A stretch of DNA of 64,000 nt from positions 62,001 to 126,000 of the forward strand of contig BDDC01000007.1 in NCBI GenBank assembly GCA_001662425.1. The letters are read 5' to 3'. The position numbers and the translations under genes are program-made. The DNA is from Chlamydomonas sphaeroides (Eukaryota > Chlorophyta > Chlorophyceae > Chlamydomonadales > Chlamydomonadaceae). Below, piece by piece: positions 1-12,071 of the stretch. How positions within the stretch are numbered: position 1 is the first letter of the stretch; each line of letters begins with the position of its first letter. Below the pieces are notes generated by a model. That model ran no database searches. It saw only the letters and a program-made list of their open reading frames with translations, and was not told the origin of the DNA.

Positions 1-52
1 GACGGAGGGGCCCCTTTGGAGCCGAAGGCAGGGGACGGAGGGGCCCCTTTGG
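1..52. repeat. Short direct repeat in intron
   Basis: The 19-base unit GACGGAGGGGCCCCTTTGG occurs at 1-19 and again at 34-52, inside the intron that precedes the first visible exon. The array may continue upstream of the window. Confidence 0.7.
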
Positions 53-3000
53 GTGGTGGGGGCCGCTATGGCCTGCGATGGCGGGGGGTGGGCCTGGGGT
101 GCGACGCACGTCGCCCGCCGTGCCCACCCCCGTGCGTCTCCCTGCCCGTCCCCGCAGCCGACGGCCAGCCGCAGCTGCTGCGGCTGCAGGCCTTCAACCA
201 GCTGACCGAGCTGCTCTCGGACCGGCTGGAGGCGGGCCACGCCGCCTCGGCGCCCGAGGTGGAGACGCCGCAGGTGCTGCAGGCGTTCATCCAGGTACGG
301 CGGCCGGTGTGCAGTGTGCGGTGCAAGCGGGGCGCTGCCGCACATCGCAGGTGTGACGACGCTGCAATCCCACCCCTAGCACAGCTCCACCCTGCACCCT
401 GCATTGGCGGGAGGCCCTGCCTGGGACCACCACAGCCTCCGCGCCGCAGCCCGGAGTCCCCACTATGCGCCACGCATCGCCCAGCCCAGGAGCGCATAGC
501 TGGCGAAGGGCCCAACGCAGCCCCTGTCCCTGTCCTCGGCCCCCGCCCGCCGCAGCCCCTCAACGACCTGCGCTACGTCACAACCTACATCGGCGGCGGC
601 GCGGGCGGCGTCACCTGCCACACCTTCCAGCGCCGCTACAGCCAGCGCTACGTTCCGCAGGGCAGCGCGCCGCCGCCCGGCGCAGAGCAGGGGCTGGCGG
701 CGGACGCGGCGCTGGCGTGGGGCGGCGGCGGCGGCGGCGGCATGGAGGAGGCGCCGGACCCGGTCACGGGCCAGGGCGCGGTGGACCCCTCGCTCAAGGT
801 GGGGCGCGAGGTCAGGGGCCAGCAGCACGGCAGGAGGAGGCAGCGACGGCCGCGGGCTCAAGCTGTGGGGCGGTGCTAGCCACTGGGGCCCCTAGGGGGC
901 GAGCACCGAACCGGTATGCCGCGACGTTCGCCACGCGCACGCACAGGCCCGCCCTGTCCGCCGACCGCTACCTCCTCCTCCCGACCCGCGCCGCGTTATT
1001 CGCTCCGCGTTCCCGTTGGCGGTGGTGGCCCACTCCGCCGCCCCCTGCTTTCCGCCAACCGCTCCTCTCGCTCCCCACCCAGATGGAGTTCCGCAAGCTG
1101 ACCAGCCACCTGGTCAAGTACATTGAGAAGGCGCACCGCCTCACGCTGGCGGGCGTGGTGCTGGAGTGGGTGCGCGACGGCTCTGGCCGCATCTACCTGC
1201 TGTCCGTGCTGCGCACCGAGTGGGCCACAAACGCCGGCGGCCACGGCGGCGGCAGCCTCGGCGCCGCCAACCTCACGGAAGAGCCGCAGGAGCTGGAGGA
1301 GGGGCCGCCGCCGCCGCCACCGCCGCCGCCGCTGTCGGCCGACGGCGGCTGGGGCTCGCCCGCCAGCGCCAGCGACGCCGCGACGGGCTGGGCTGGCTCG
1401 CCGTCGGTGGCCTGGTCGTCGCCGGCGTCGGCGCCCTCGGGGCCGTCGGCGGCGGGCAGCCCCGTGTACGCGCCGCCGCCGCCGGGCGTGACGCTGCCGC
1501 CGCCGGGGTCGTCGCGGCTCGGCGGCAGCATGACGCTCGTCCCCACCATGCCCGGCAGCGGCAGCCGGCCCGGCTCCGCCTACCCTTCGGCCGGCGGCGC
1601 GCCCGCCGGCTCCTCAACCAACCCGTACCCCGTCACGGAACTCGTACGGCCGGCCGGTGTGGCGGGCGTGGGAGCGGGCAGCACGCTGTCCTCCCTGGCG
1701 GCGTTCCCCGGCGGCGGCCGGGCCGCGGGGCTGGCTGTGTCGGTGGCCAACACCTGGCCCTCGCACCAGCACGAGGCCCAGATGGGCTCGCCCGACGGCC
1801 GCGGCCCCACCTCGCCCACGGGCCGGCCCGCCTCCGCCTACCCACCAGCAACCGTCATGCTGCCGTACCAACCGCCAACGTCGAGCCCCAGCTACGCCAG
1901 CACTAACGGCCACCCCACGCGGATACAGTCAGCGCGCAACGGCGACCGCACCCCCATGGCTGACCGGGCCGTATCCGTCGCCTCGTCGCCGGGCGTGGGC
2001 CGGCCGCCGAGGCCCGGCTCCTCGCCCGTGGCCTTCGGCCGCACCGCCAACACCTCGCCGCTGCGCAACAGCGCGCTCAATCCGGCGCCCGTGCCCGGCC
2101 TCATGACGTACGTGGGCGAGCGGTCCCCATCCCCGACGCTCGGCAACGCGTACGGCAACGGCATGCCCACGCCGGCGCTGCCGATGAACACGGGGGCCGG
2201 CGGCGGCGGCGGCGGCGGCAGCGGCGGCTCAACGGCGCGCATGGCGTCGCCGACGCGCTCGCGGCCCGGGACCGCCGGCGGCGGCGCGGTGACGGCGGGC
2301 AGCACGGGCCACGTGAACTCGGGCGCGCGCGGCGCTCCGCTGATGATGCAGCAGCTGACGCGGGACCTGGAGGCGGCGCGGGACCAGCTGCTGACTCAGA
2401 ACCAGCTGGCGGAGGCGAGCGCGGCCAAGGTGCGGCCGACAGGGGCGGGCGGGGGAGGCAGGGGCGGTGGCGGCCGTGGTGGGGGCGCTTGCTCGAGCCC
2501 CCTTGGCAGTATCAGCACCAATGTGCGCGAGTCCGTGTGGGTAGGGCCGGGGCTGGTGCGCAGCTGTTAGTCGGGTGGGGCGCGCGGTGCGGGCGGCGCC
2601 GGGCCGGCAGCGGTCGGGCCCACCACCTGCTGGGCACGGCCAGGGCCTGCAAGGCAGCTGGGCTGCGCGGAGGTGCGAGTGAGCGCCAGGGGGGGGCGCG
2701 CGAGGGGCCGAGCCTGCCAGCTCAGGCCGTGGCGCCCGTGTGCGGCCCGTGAGGGTGGGCGGAGCCGCGTTCAAAGGCCGCCTGCTGTCTACGTTCCCGC
2801 GTCCTCAGGTCCGGCAGCTCGAGCGGGAGAAGGAACTGCTGGTGGCGTCCTTTGACCAGCAGGTGCGGGCGGGGGAGGGGGCAGGAGGGGCATGCGGCGG
2901 CCCCCGGAGGGGAATGGCGTGTGCTGCTTGGGGGCGCATGCCGCCGGCGTCCGCGTGGGAACCGTGACCTCCGCCCCTGTGTTCGGCTGCCGTGGCACCC

Positions 3001-5732
3001 TTGCCGACCCCGCGTCACCCCTGGCCACCTTCTCCGCCGCCGCCCATCCCGGCAGGTGTCGGACCTGCGCAGCAGCCTCATTGTCACGCGGCAGGACCTG
3101 GCGGCGGCGCGCGCAGAGGCCGACGAGCAGAAGAAGGTGCGCCGCGCGCTGCGCCCGCCTCCCACGCGCGCGGCCGCGCTCCCCCTGGCCGCCCGGCGAC
3201 GCCTCGATTACTGCCGTCGCCTGCACCAGCTCCGGGCCCAGTGCCAAGCCGCCCTGTCCCAACCGCGCTCGCGCCCTTTGTTTTGCGGCTTACGCTCCCT
3301 ATGCGCCCTCCTCTCCTCCTCCCCCTCCTTCCCTGCAGCGCGCCGACGAGGCGGAGTCTCGCGTTACGCAGCTGGAGTCGCGCTGCTACGGGCTGCAGTC
3401 CACGCTGGATGGCGAGCGCGGCACCGTCATGACTGCTCTCAAGGAGTGCCACGAGCGCGACGAAAACGTGCGACAACGAGCCGACCAGCTGGAGGAGGAG
3501 GTGCTGCGGCTCACGGAGCGCCTCAAGTGAGGCGGCGACTGTTACGGGGTTTGGGCTACTGGGTTCCCGAGGGCCGGGGCTCCCGGGGGAGCTGTGTGGG
3601 TTGGAAGATGGCCTAGGGGCGGCGGTGGTCGTCTGGTCCAGTCGGGCCAGGCGGCAGCGCCGTGTCCATGTGGGCGGGGAAGGGAAGGCGGCCCTGGGCG
3701 GCCCTGCACGGCTGCACCCCGGGCCCCATGCCGCATGCGCATGACCCGCGCGCTGCCTCGCCGCCCTGCTCCCGCCCCACCCCAGGGAGGAGTCGACCGC
3801 GGTGGCGGCGCTCAAGCGGCAGCTGCTGCAGTTCTCCGACATTGCGGAGCGCTACGCCACCACACTCAAGGACGGCGACATGGAGCCGGGCATGCAGGTG
3901 GGAGGGCGGGAGGGCGTGTGGGCAGGGTGGAGGTTGCGGTGTGGTGAGGGTGGTTACTTTGTGGTTGGGGGCAGAGCAGGCCAAGGCAGCAAGCAACGAC
4001 AAGCAGCATCCGCTTTGCTTGATGCGGCCACATGTCGGCTCACGGCGTCTGGCCCATGCGTCTGCCCTGCCCCGCCTCCCCTCCCCCGGCCCCGGCCGCC
4101 TCAGGAGGTGCTGGATCGCGTGCAGAAGCTGTTTGTGGGGCAGACCAACCCCTTTGGCGAGAGCTACGCGGTGCAGAAGGTGCTGCACCACTACCACGCA
4201 GACCTGCGCGCCGTCTTCCTCTACTACGCCCAGGTACGGCCGCCGGGCTTGGAGAGCTGCGAGTCCACGATGCGCCGTGAGCATGGCTGTGGCCTGTCGG
4301 CTAGCTCTCGTCCTGCAGCCCGGCGCCGCTTGCCCTTGCTCAGCTCGCTTACCGTGCCACCTCCTGCGTCCGGCCCCCCGCCCCTGCCGGCGCCACAGCT
4401 GGAGAACAACTTCGCCGCCTACTGGCCGCCCGGCATGGCCTTCCAGCAGTGGATGCTCTTCTGCCGCGAGACGGAGACCAGCGACCCGCGCGCCAACAGC
4501 CGCGTGTCGGGCGTCACGCAGCCGCACAAGATGCTGCACCCGCGCGACTGCGAGGTGCGGAGCCTGGCGGGCATGCCGGGGCCCGCGACGAGGGCTGGGA
4601 CGGCCCGGGCCAGCCGCAGGGCCACATGGCCGTAGCCAAGCTGATGCGCTGGGGGCGCGCGGCCAAGGCGCTTCCTCTGCTTTCGGTTGTCCTCCAGTGG
4701 GGCTCGCATGCCCCGTCGCACCCCACGCCCACAAATCGCGCACGCCCTGTCCTTACCCCCATCTCCCAGATCATCTTCCGCGCCTACGCCAAGTCCGACC
4801 CCAACGCCATCAACACCTCGGCGCCCGTGCTCACGTACGAGGGCTTCCTGTCCGCCATCATCGACGCCGCCTTCCGCGTCAAGCGCTTCGACAACCCCTA
4901 CCTGTCCGAGGCCGTGCGCGAGTACATCCTCGCATACGCCTCGCGAGCCGCCAAGGTGGGGCCGCTGAGGCGCCCGCGCCATGGCCGCGTCCCTGCCACA
5001 ACGCCGCAAAGCCCCGGCCCTGCTGGATCCTTTCCTTGGGAATGATGTCCACGAGGCCTGCTCCGCCAGCGCTCAGCACCATACCCGGCTCGTGCTGCTG
5101 TTCCCATGCCGCCATCGTACCGCACTCTGTAAAGTCGATGAAGTCTATCGACTTGAGTCATCGACGTATCGCTGGAATCAGATTATGAAACGAGCGCTGT
5201 CCCCATGTCCCCGCACAGATGAGCCCGGCCGGGCTGCGGCGCGGCCAAATGCGCGACGCGCTGGAGGGCACCAAAGAGGGCCCCGCGGCCTCGCCTGGCG
5301 GCACGGTGGCCAGCAAAAGCACGGGCAAGGCCAAGAAGAAGGCCACCATTTCCAGGGACGTGCGCGACCGAGACGCTGCGCTGGTGGCGTCGGGGCTGAT
5401 CCGCACCACCACAGGCACCAGGTGGGTGACTGGTTTCGCCTGTTTCGTGGGATGTGCGATGCAGGTGTTCGGGCGGCAGCGTCAGGGCGCAAGCGTGAGG
5501 GGGCTGCAACAAGTGCTGCGAAGTGCGGCCGAGCTGGGCGCGGTGAGACCCTCTGGTTTCCGACCTGACGCCGCCTGTCCCCTCCTGCCTTGCCTCCCGC
5601 AGCGCCGGCGGCAGCCTGGCCGCCAGCCGGCCCGGCTCGGCGGTGAGCCGGCGCGCAAGCATGCTGCACGGCGCCATCGAGCAGGACCTGGCGCTGGCGC
5701 TGGGCGCCAGCGTGAACCGGCTGCACAGCTGA
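1..5732 (+). CDS. Large coiled-coil protein of unknown function, 5' end outside window
   Basis: Visible exons are 158-294, 556-798, 1083-2429, 2809-2862, 3056-3136, 3339-3526, 3786-3897, 4105-4233, 4399-4554, 4770-4955, 5219-5421 and 5603-5732. They join in phase to about 987 residues ending in RLHS-stop; base 1-157 is intron. In order, the protein shows a folded N-terminal part (YVTTYIGGGAGGVTCHTF, then a helix-rich block starting MEFRKLTSHLVKYIEKAH), a Ser/Pro/Gly-rich linker of about 350 residues in the 1083-2429 exon, and a coiled coil over the 2.3-3.9 kb exons (for example QLEREKELLVASFDQQ). A C-terminal helical region follows (LTYEGFLSAIIDAAFRVKRF), then a basic Ser-rich tail. I do not recognise the family. 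The layout, disordered linker then coiled coil then EF-hand-like helices, would fit a ciliary or cytoskeletal protein, but that is inference. Exon structure is well supported; function is not. Confidence 0.8.
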
Positions 5733-5870
5733 GGCGTCGCAGGCTGTGTCGACGTGGGCGCACGGCGGGATGGGGTCCCGCCCTGAGGTGTCCGGGTAGC
5801 GAGGAATGGAGCGTCGCATAGACATGGGAGCTCATTGCAAGAGGATATTGTTGGTAGTTGCGGCTGCGGC

Positions 5871-5930
5871 GCACACGTGAGCACACGTGTGCTCACGTGT
5901 GCTCACGTGTGCTCACGTGTGCTCACGTAT
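5871..5930. repeat. 10-base GCTCACGTGT tandem array
   Basis: Five to six copies of GCTCACGTGT and near variants run head to tail. Each copy contains the palindrome CACGTG or a one-base variant. The array lies in the predicted 3' UTR about 140 bases after the stop codon. Confidence 0.9.
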
Positions 5931-6282
5931 GCGGTGCGGCGACGAGGGGAGTGGTTTAAAATGTACTGGCCAGGGGTCAAATACAAAGCGCGGCGGCGGA
6001 AATGCGATCGCGCGTGGGCTGTGGACTGTGGGCCCCCTGTGCATGCATACAGGGGCGTAAGCCTTGTAGCCGGGTCTCGGCGAAGCATGGAGGGACTTCC
6101 GCGCTGGATCTACAGTGAAAGCATGGCGGGGCCGCGCCTTTGCGGTAGGCGGGGGCCGCAGCGGTGCGGTGTCAGTCAGAAGGTGCTGGTGCCAGTAGAC
6201 CTGCGTAGACACAACGAGATAAACAGCTCCCTTAGGCAGAGCTTGCAGTGTGGCGGCGGGATGTTGGCCAATGGCTGTAGCG

Positions 6283-6287
6283 TGTAA
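6283..6287 (+). promoter_or_regulatory. TGTAA polyadenylation signal
   Basis: TGTAA is the usual chlorophyte polyadenylation signal. This copy lies about 550 bases past the stop of the upstream gene and before the next start codon. Position and motif only; not proven. Confidence 0.5.
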
Positions 6288-6610
6288 TAGGCAGGACGCC
6301 TTTCAGCGCAGGCCATCGGGCCGCTGGGCCCTGGGCGGAACGCCGACAGCTGTGCGCGGCACTGCCGTCATACTTCTTGGCGCATATAAGTTGCGCAGCA
6401 AAGTACCGCACAACGCTGTGCAGCTTGTCTCGTGGGTCAGATGAGCCTCTGGGGCTTGGGGCCTGAGGAGTCCCGCAAGGGGCCGGAGGGGAAAGGCCGT
6501 GCCAGCAGCCGCAGAATCCATGCGGAGCCCCCAGTCACCCAAGCAAGGCCGGCCTGAGCAGGCGATGAAGCCACTTTGCAAGTTCAGCATTTTAATCTTG
6601 TTACATTACC

Positions 6611-9600
6611 ATGGCGCTGGAGACGTTCGGCGAACTTGCGCAGGTGAGTCGCTAGCAGCAACATCTTTCGCATACGAGTAGGTTTAATGCCTTGAGGTTT
6701 TATTCCACAGAGCACTTCCGACCCTGACAGTGGCGTACGTCGGCGACGGACTGTGGAGCGCAGCGATGACCAGGTACGTGCTGCCATCGACCACCACGAA
6801 CTAGCAAGACCCACACGGCCCACTCTGCAGCTCTCACCGGGGCCTCCAGTGGATGCGGCCGCTCGGGTGGACGTTGGAAGCTCGAAACCCGACCAACGCG
6901 GGTGAGCTGCCACACGGGAGCGGCAAAACACCGGGCCCAGCCACGCAAACCCGCTGTGGGGGCCGAGCAGCTGCCCGCCGCTGCGCGCCCTCAGGCCTGA
7001 AGACCTGCAGGCAGTTCTCTTGGAGTCCATCCTGCAGTCGTATACGGCCCGGTGCGGTCGGGAATGTGGGCATCGCCGCGCCGTACTCACTACCGCATGC
7101 CCGCCACATTCCTCGCCTGACGGCGGCCCCACGCCTCATGCGCTGACCTGCTTGTAACCTCGCTACCAAACCACGCCCGGCACCACAGTATCGGCGAAGC
7201 GCGCAGCGGCATGGAGGTGCTGCTGGCCCGCCACCAGTTGGAGCAGGACCTGGAGGGCAGAGTGTGAGTGCACACGTGCGCTGTCCCGCCGCCCGGTGAC
7301 AGCTGCCGGCGCCCCCTTCCAACACCCCACCACGCTGCCTGACCGCGCTGCATCCCTCTGCACACGTCGCCCATCTGCACAGGCCGGTGGCTGCGTACGC
7401 ATACAAGTAAGCAGCGGCCCAAGCGGGCGAGCTGCCGCTGGGCGGGGTGCCCCAGGCCCCAGCTGGCCCGACCCCAGCCCCCGCTGGCCCGGGTAGCCTG
7501 GGTGGCCAGCGTGCGTGCAGCGGCGGGGGTCGGAGGGACCGAACTGCAGGTCGCTGCTGCACGGTGCGGCGCGCCTTGCTGCTGCCGCGCAGGCTGGGCA
7601 AGTCCGTCGGCGTGTCGGAGGTCAAGGACGAGTTCACGGCGCGGCTGAGGTGCGGCCTGCCTGGGGCTGTGGGCCTGACCCGGGTCGGGGCGCCTCTCAT
7701 GCTGGCTACGCTGCATCGTGCCCGGGGAAGGCGGATGAGGCTGTGCGGACGCGCGGCGTGGGCTGTGGGCGGGTAGCACATGCCGTGGTGCCTACGCTGC
7801 GTCCATCGCTGCCCCCACCCCCCGCAGCGCTGCCGAGGCCCGCGCTGCCGAGGCCATGGGCGCGGAGCTGGCGAGCGTGCGCCGGGAGTTGGAGGCGGAG
7901 CGCAATGCCCGCGTGTGAGCCCGGGCCGCTGCAGCGGAGGGGCTCGGCTGCAGGTGGTGGTGGCTTGGGCCAGCTCGGCGTTTCGCGGTTTTGTCGTAGC
8001 CGTCGCCTGCGTGCCCGACGCCCCTCGTCCCGCGCCGCAGCGCCGCGCAGGCGGCCGCCGGCTTCGCGGAGACGATGCACCGCATCGACACCGACGAGCT
8101 GGTGGGCGCAGCGCGCAAGCTTGAGGCCGCCGAGGAGGCCGCCAGGTGTGCCCTGCTGCTCGGCAGCAGCGAGCAGCCCCTGTGAGGCGCTCCATGAACT
8201 TGGTCGGCCGCGGCTGAACGTGGCCTGTGCGGCACGGCGACACATGTGCATACCCGTGGCGTGTGCGGGCCGCAGGGCCGCCATGGAGCGCGCCTCGGCG
8301 GCGGAGGGCGCCGCGCAGCTGCTGCGCAGCGAGCTGGACGCGGAGCTGAGGTGGGGCGTTGGTGGTGGTGGTGCCGCCTGGCAGGGATGAGGCAGCCAGC
8401 GGCGCGCGGCGCCTTACAGAGGTGGCCTTGGCCCGGGTGGGGCTGTGCGTGGGGCATAGCTCCGGCGCCGTGGCCGCGATACTCGCGGCGTCGAGTGGCA
8501 GTGAGACGCTCCTGCACCCCTGCGACCTCGCGCCCTGGTCCGCAGCGCCGTGCGGAAGAAGTCGGTGGAGCTGACGTCGGAGCTGTCCGAAGCCAAGCGC
8601 CGGCTGGTGCACGAGCAGGAGGCGGCACGGTGAGCCACGGCCGCGCAGGAGAGATCTCACACACTACGTGTGTTTGAGTGCACTGCAGGAGAACAGTGCA
8701 GGGGAGCACTGCAGGAGAAGAGTGCTGATGCGGTTTGGCTCCCTGGTGCAGAGCTGCGCTGGCTGCGGCGGACGCCAAGGCGGGGGAGCTGGTAGCCGAG
8801 CTGGCGCTGGCGCGGCAGCAGTTAGAGACGACGGAGGGCTCACGCAGGTGAGGCAGCAGGGCGCCTGCCACCGTGGCTAGGCATGTTCCTGCAGCGGCGC
8901 AGCCCAGCACCACGGCAGTAGTGGGCTGAGAAACTGCCCGACCCCCGCAGCGCTGCTGAGGCGTCGCTGGCTCAGGCAACGGCGTCGCTGGCGGATGCAC
9001 AGCGGCAGGTCGAGAAGGAGCGCCATCACAGCAGGTAGCTGCGGCTGGGCCGCGCTGGTGTAGGGCCGCACGTACCTGCGCAGGCGCTCAGATGGTGCCC
9101 AGTCGCCACCCATGTCCCCCCACGCTGGCGGCCTTAGCATCCTGCCCCGCCGCCCCACATGCGCTCCGCCCGCCCCGCAGCCAGGCTGAGGCGCAGGTGC
9201 AGCAGCTGGCGGGCGACCTGGCGCAGGTGCTGTCACGGCTGGAGGCGGAGCTGGCGGCAAAGGAGTGAGTGGCGCGAGCCGCGGGAGGGCAGGTCCCATC
9301 CCACCCAGCCCACCGTTGGGGCGCACATGGCCCTCGCCAGGCCCTGTGTGGCCTACGGGCTGCAGTGGCGCCAATGGAGAGCTCGCGGCCACGGAGCGAG
9401 ATGGAGTGGCGGCTGGGAAGGCGTGCTCGCGGGGCCGGGCCCAGCCCGCCGCTCGGGGGGTGCTTGGGCTGCGCGAGGGGCTGATGTGCGCCGCCTCCGG
9501 GGGTGTCGGCTTGCGGGCCACCGCAGGCACGGCAGCGAGCAGGCCCGGGCGCTGGAGTTAGCGCTGCTGGAGGCGCAGGCCAGGCTGAAGGAGCAGCAGG

Positions 9601-11375
9601 AGGCAGCCAGGTGGGGAGCTGCGGCGGGGGCCGACGGCCATGCATGGGGGCTGCAACCGCCGGGGTTGGAGCTGCGAGTGCGCTTGCAGGGAACTACGCC
9701 GCCCGCCTGCCATGCATAATCTGTGTGCCCTTGTGTGCTCCGTGCCGGCTGTGGCGCAGCCGGGCGCAAGAGGCCCTGGAGGCGCAGGCCGCGGAGCTGT
9801 CATCGCAGCACGCGGAGGCGCTGCGGCTGCTGGAGGAGGAGCAGCAGTCGCGTGTGTGAGCCGCTGCTGAGGGTCTGCGCATGGAGCTGCAAGGAGCCGG
9901 GGGCCTGCGGTGCTGGTTGACTTCGCCTGTGGGGCGCAGCGCACCTGGCGGCAGCTGCAACATGGTGCCTTGGCGCCGTGCCCGCAGCCAGGCGGAGGCA
10001 ACGGCGCAGGAGCTGGCGGCGCAGCTGGAGGAGGCGCTGCGCAGAGTCGAGGAGGAGGTCGAGGCCCGCACGTGAGCTGCAGTCGCGTCATGGGCATGGG
10101 CATGCGGGCATATGCGTCCGCCGCCTCCATAGCTCTGTTGCGTACTTGCAGTTGCGTGCGCAGGGCCACGTAGCGGTTCACCTGCGCATGGCACGGCAGA
10201 GCCTGTCGTGTGCTCACGGTGCTGAGCTCGCGGTGCTTGCCCGGTCCTGGTAGGCTGGCCGCGGAGGCGGCTGCGGCTGCGGCGGACGCGGCGGAGGCCG
10301 AGATGCAGCGACTGCGGGAGCAGGCGGAGGCGGAAGTGCAGCGGTTGCAGGAGGAGGCGCAGGCGCAGGCGCAGCGGTTGCGGGAGGAGGCGGAGGCGCA
10401 GGTGCAGCAGCAGTGTGGGGAGGCGGAGGCGCAGGCGCAGAAGCTGCGGGAGGAGGCCGAGGCGCAGGCGCAGAAGCTGCGAGAGGACACGGCGGCGGAG
10501 GTACAGAAGCTGCGGGACAGCTCAGCGGCGGAGGCAAAGGCCTTGCGCGAGGGCCTCGAGGCGGAGCTCAGGTACGACCGGGGGCTCCGTGGCTACATGC
10601 GGCATTGGACGCGAGCGGGAGCCGAAGCACGAGGATTCCGGGGTGCGCAGCTGCGCTGCTGCGGCGCATCATGCGGGCCCCGCGGGGCCTCCCTGTCCCG
10701 CAGCACCGCCCGGGCCAAGGCCGCGGAGCTGGCGGCCGAGCTGGAGGGCGTGCGGCGCACGCTAGCCGTGGAGCAGGCGGCGCGCAGGTGCGTGGGGCGG
10801 CACAGGTACACGGCGGCGAGGGTGGGGCGCGAGCGGGCCGGCAGGGCGGGGGGCGTGCGGTTGTGGGGCCGGTGACATTTGGGGTTTGGCGCGGCGGCCT
10901 GGCGCTGCCTGACCGGTGTGCCCGTGTCCGGTGCGGCCCGCGAGCATGCAGCCGGGCCGACGCGGGCGTGGCTGCTGCCGCGGCCGAGGTGTCGGAGCTC
11001 AAAGTAAAGCTGGAGGCGGAGCAGGAGGCCAAGAGGTGCGGGCGCTGGCAGCCCGTGCGCTGCTACAACGGCGCCAGGCCGTGCTCCGCGAGCGGCTAGT
11101 GCTGCGCGCTTGCCAAGCGCACGGCTTGCTCACCATGCTGCTGCTCGGGAGCCTGCTCCTCGACCCCTGCGGTGCGATGCCTCCGCAGGATTGCGGTGGG
11201 CAAGGCCGAGGCCTACGCACAGCGGCAGCGCGAGGACGTGGAGGCGGCGGTGCGGCTGGGCGAATCCAAGGCGCGGGCCGAGGCGGAGCTGGAGGCCATC
11301 CGGAAGAAGCTGGAGGAGGACGTGGAGCGCAGGGCGCAGCGCAAGGGCTGCTTCGGCGGCTCCGGCAAGCGGTAG
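6611..11375 (+). CDS. Coiled-coil protein built from repeated 84-base exons
   Basis: Twenty-one exons: 6611-6643, 6711-6773, 6831-6901, 6995-7051, 7189-7263, 7383-7406, 7593-7649, 7828-7914, 8041-8145, 8276-8350, 8546-8629, 8752-8847, 8951-9034, 9181-9264, 9527-9610, 9760-9855, 9988-10071, 10254-10571, 10704-10787, 10952-11035 and 11189-11375. They join in phase to 643 residues, starting MALETFGELAQ and ending KGCFGGSGKR. About the first 120 residues are non-repetitive, including VSEVKDEFTARL. From 7828 onward the protein is an almost unbroken Ala/Glu/Arg-rich heptad coiled coil. Every intron after the second is phase 2. Seven exons are exactly 84 bases (28 residues, four heptads). No signal peptide or membrane segment is visible. 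A rod-like structural role, cytoskeletal or ciliary, is plausible but not shown. I do not recognise a named family. Confidence 0.85.
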
Positions 11376-12071
11376 CGGACGGGGACTACTGCCGAGGTGC
11401 GCAGCGGGAGTGCGCCCGGCAGACAAGAGCCCGGGGCGGCGCGGTGCGGGTGCGAGGGCTGCTAGGCCAGGGGCATACGGTAGGGCGATGGGCACGGGGG
11501 TGGCGAGCGTGGGTGTGTTCGCCAAAGGGCAACCGCGTGGGGCTACTTGGCGCGGACCACCGCTGCATGTAAGCAGCGAGCACAGCACGAGCCGTTGCCC
11601 GGACAAGATGCGCCGGCTTCCATGTATTGATACCTGTGTGATGAGGCAGCGGACTGGAATCGCGCGTGGGAAGATCCCCTGCGGGTGCAGGCCTGTCGCC
11701 CACCCCCGGGCCTCCCGTGCCAGCCGTGTCGCCCTGGCACATGCAAGCTTGGGTCCTTGGGTCTGCACTTCACCAACAGCCTCGTCAACACCAGCATTGT
11801 GTGTCAAGTAGTACAGCAGTATTATGCAAGCACCTTCCAGCATTGGGTGAAGGGACGCAGAGCCTTTCGGCATCTCGCAAACCCTTATCGGTGCCGATAC
11901 ATTCAGCGCTGTCCTTCGCAGTCACTTCATGAGGACGCTGTTGCGTGCAAACGACTTGCCACTTGTGCTCCAACGCTAGTTCACTCGCTCCCGCGCTATT
12001 TGCCCTCTCCGCGCTTGCCCTCTTCCCTTGCTCTAGCTCTATCTTGGGCCGGTGACGCAAACGGCTCGAGA
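11376..12071. other. 3' UTR and intergenic region
   Basis: The 3' UTR of the coiled-coil gene is followed by the presumed promoter of the F-box/LRR-like gene. A TGTAA signal is at 11568-11572. GC content falls between about 11800 and 12070. The downstream frame stays open back to 11685, but codon use there is not gene-like, so it is treated as 5' UTR. Confidence 0.55.
11568..11572 (+). promoter_or_regulatory. TGTAA polyadenylation signal
   Basis: This TGTAA lies about 190 bases past the stop of the coiled-coil gene, a typical distance. It sits in a 37-base block that recurs imperfectly around another TGTAA at 15859-15863. Confidence 0.55.

Larger units (their letters stand above)
5733..6610. 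other. 3' UTR and intergenic region
   Basis: This stretch holds the 3' UTR of the upstream coiled-coil gene, with a TGTAA signal at 6283-6287, and then the presumed promoter and 5' UTR of the next gene. No conserved open frame was seen. Base composition is less GC-rich than the flanking exons. It contains the 10-base CACGTG-rich array described separately. Confidence 0.6.

Noticed and set aside
6834..8660. 608-codon antisense open frame
   Set aside because: It is the mirror of the coiled-coil exons and introns on the plus strand; high GC removes stop codons and no protein family is visible.
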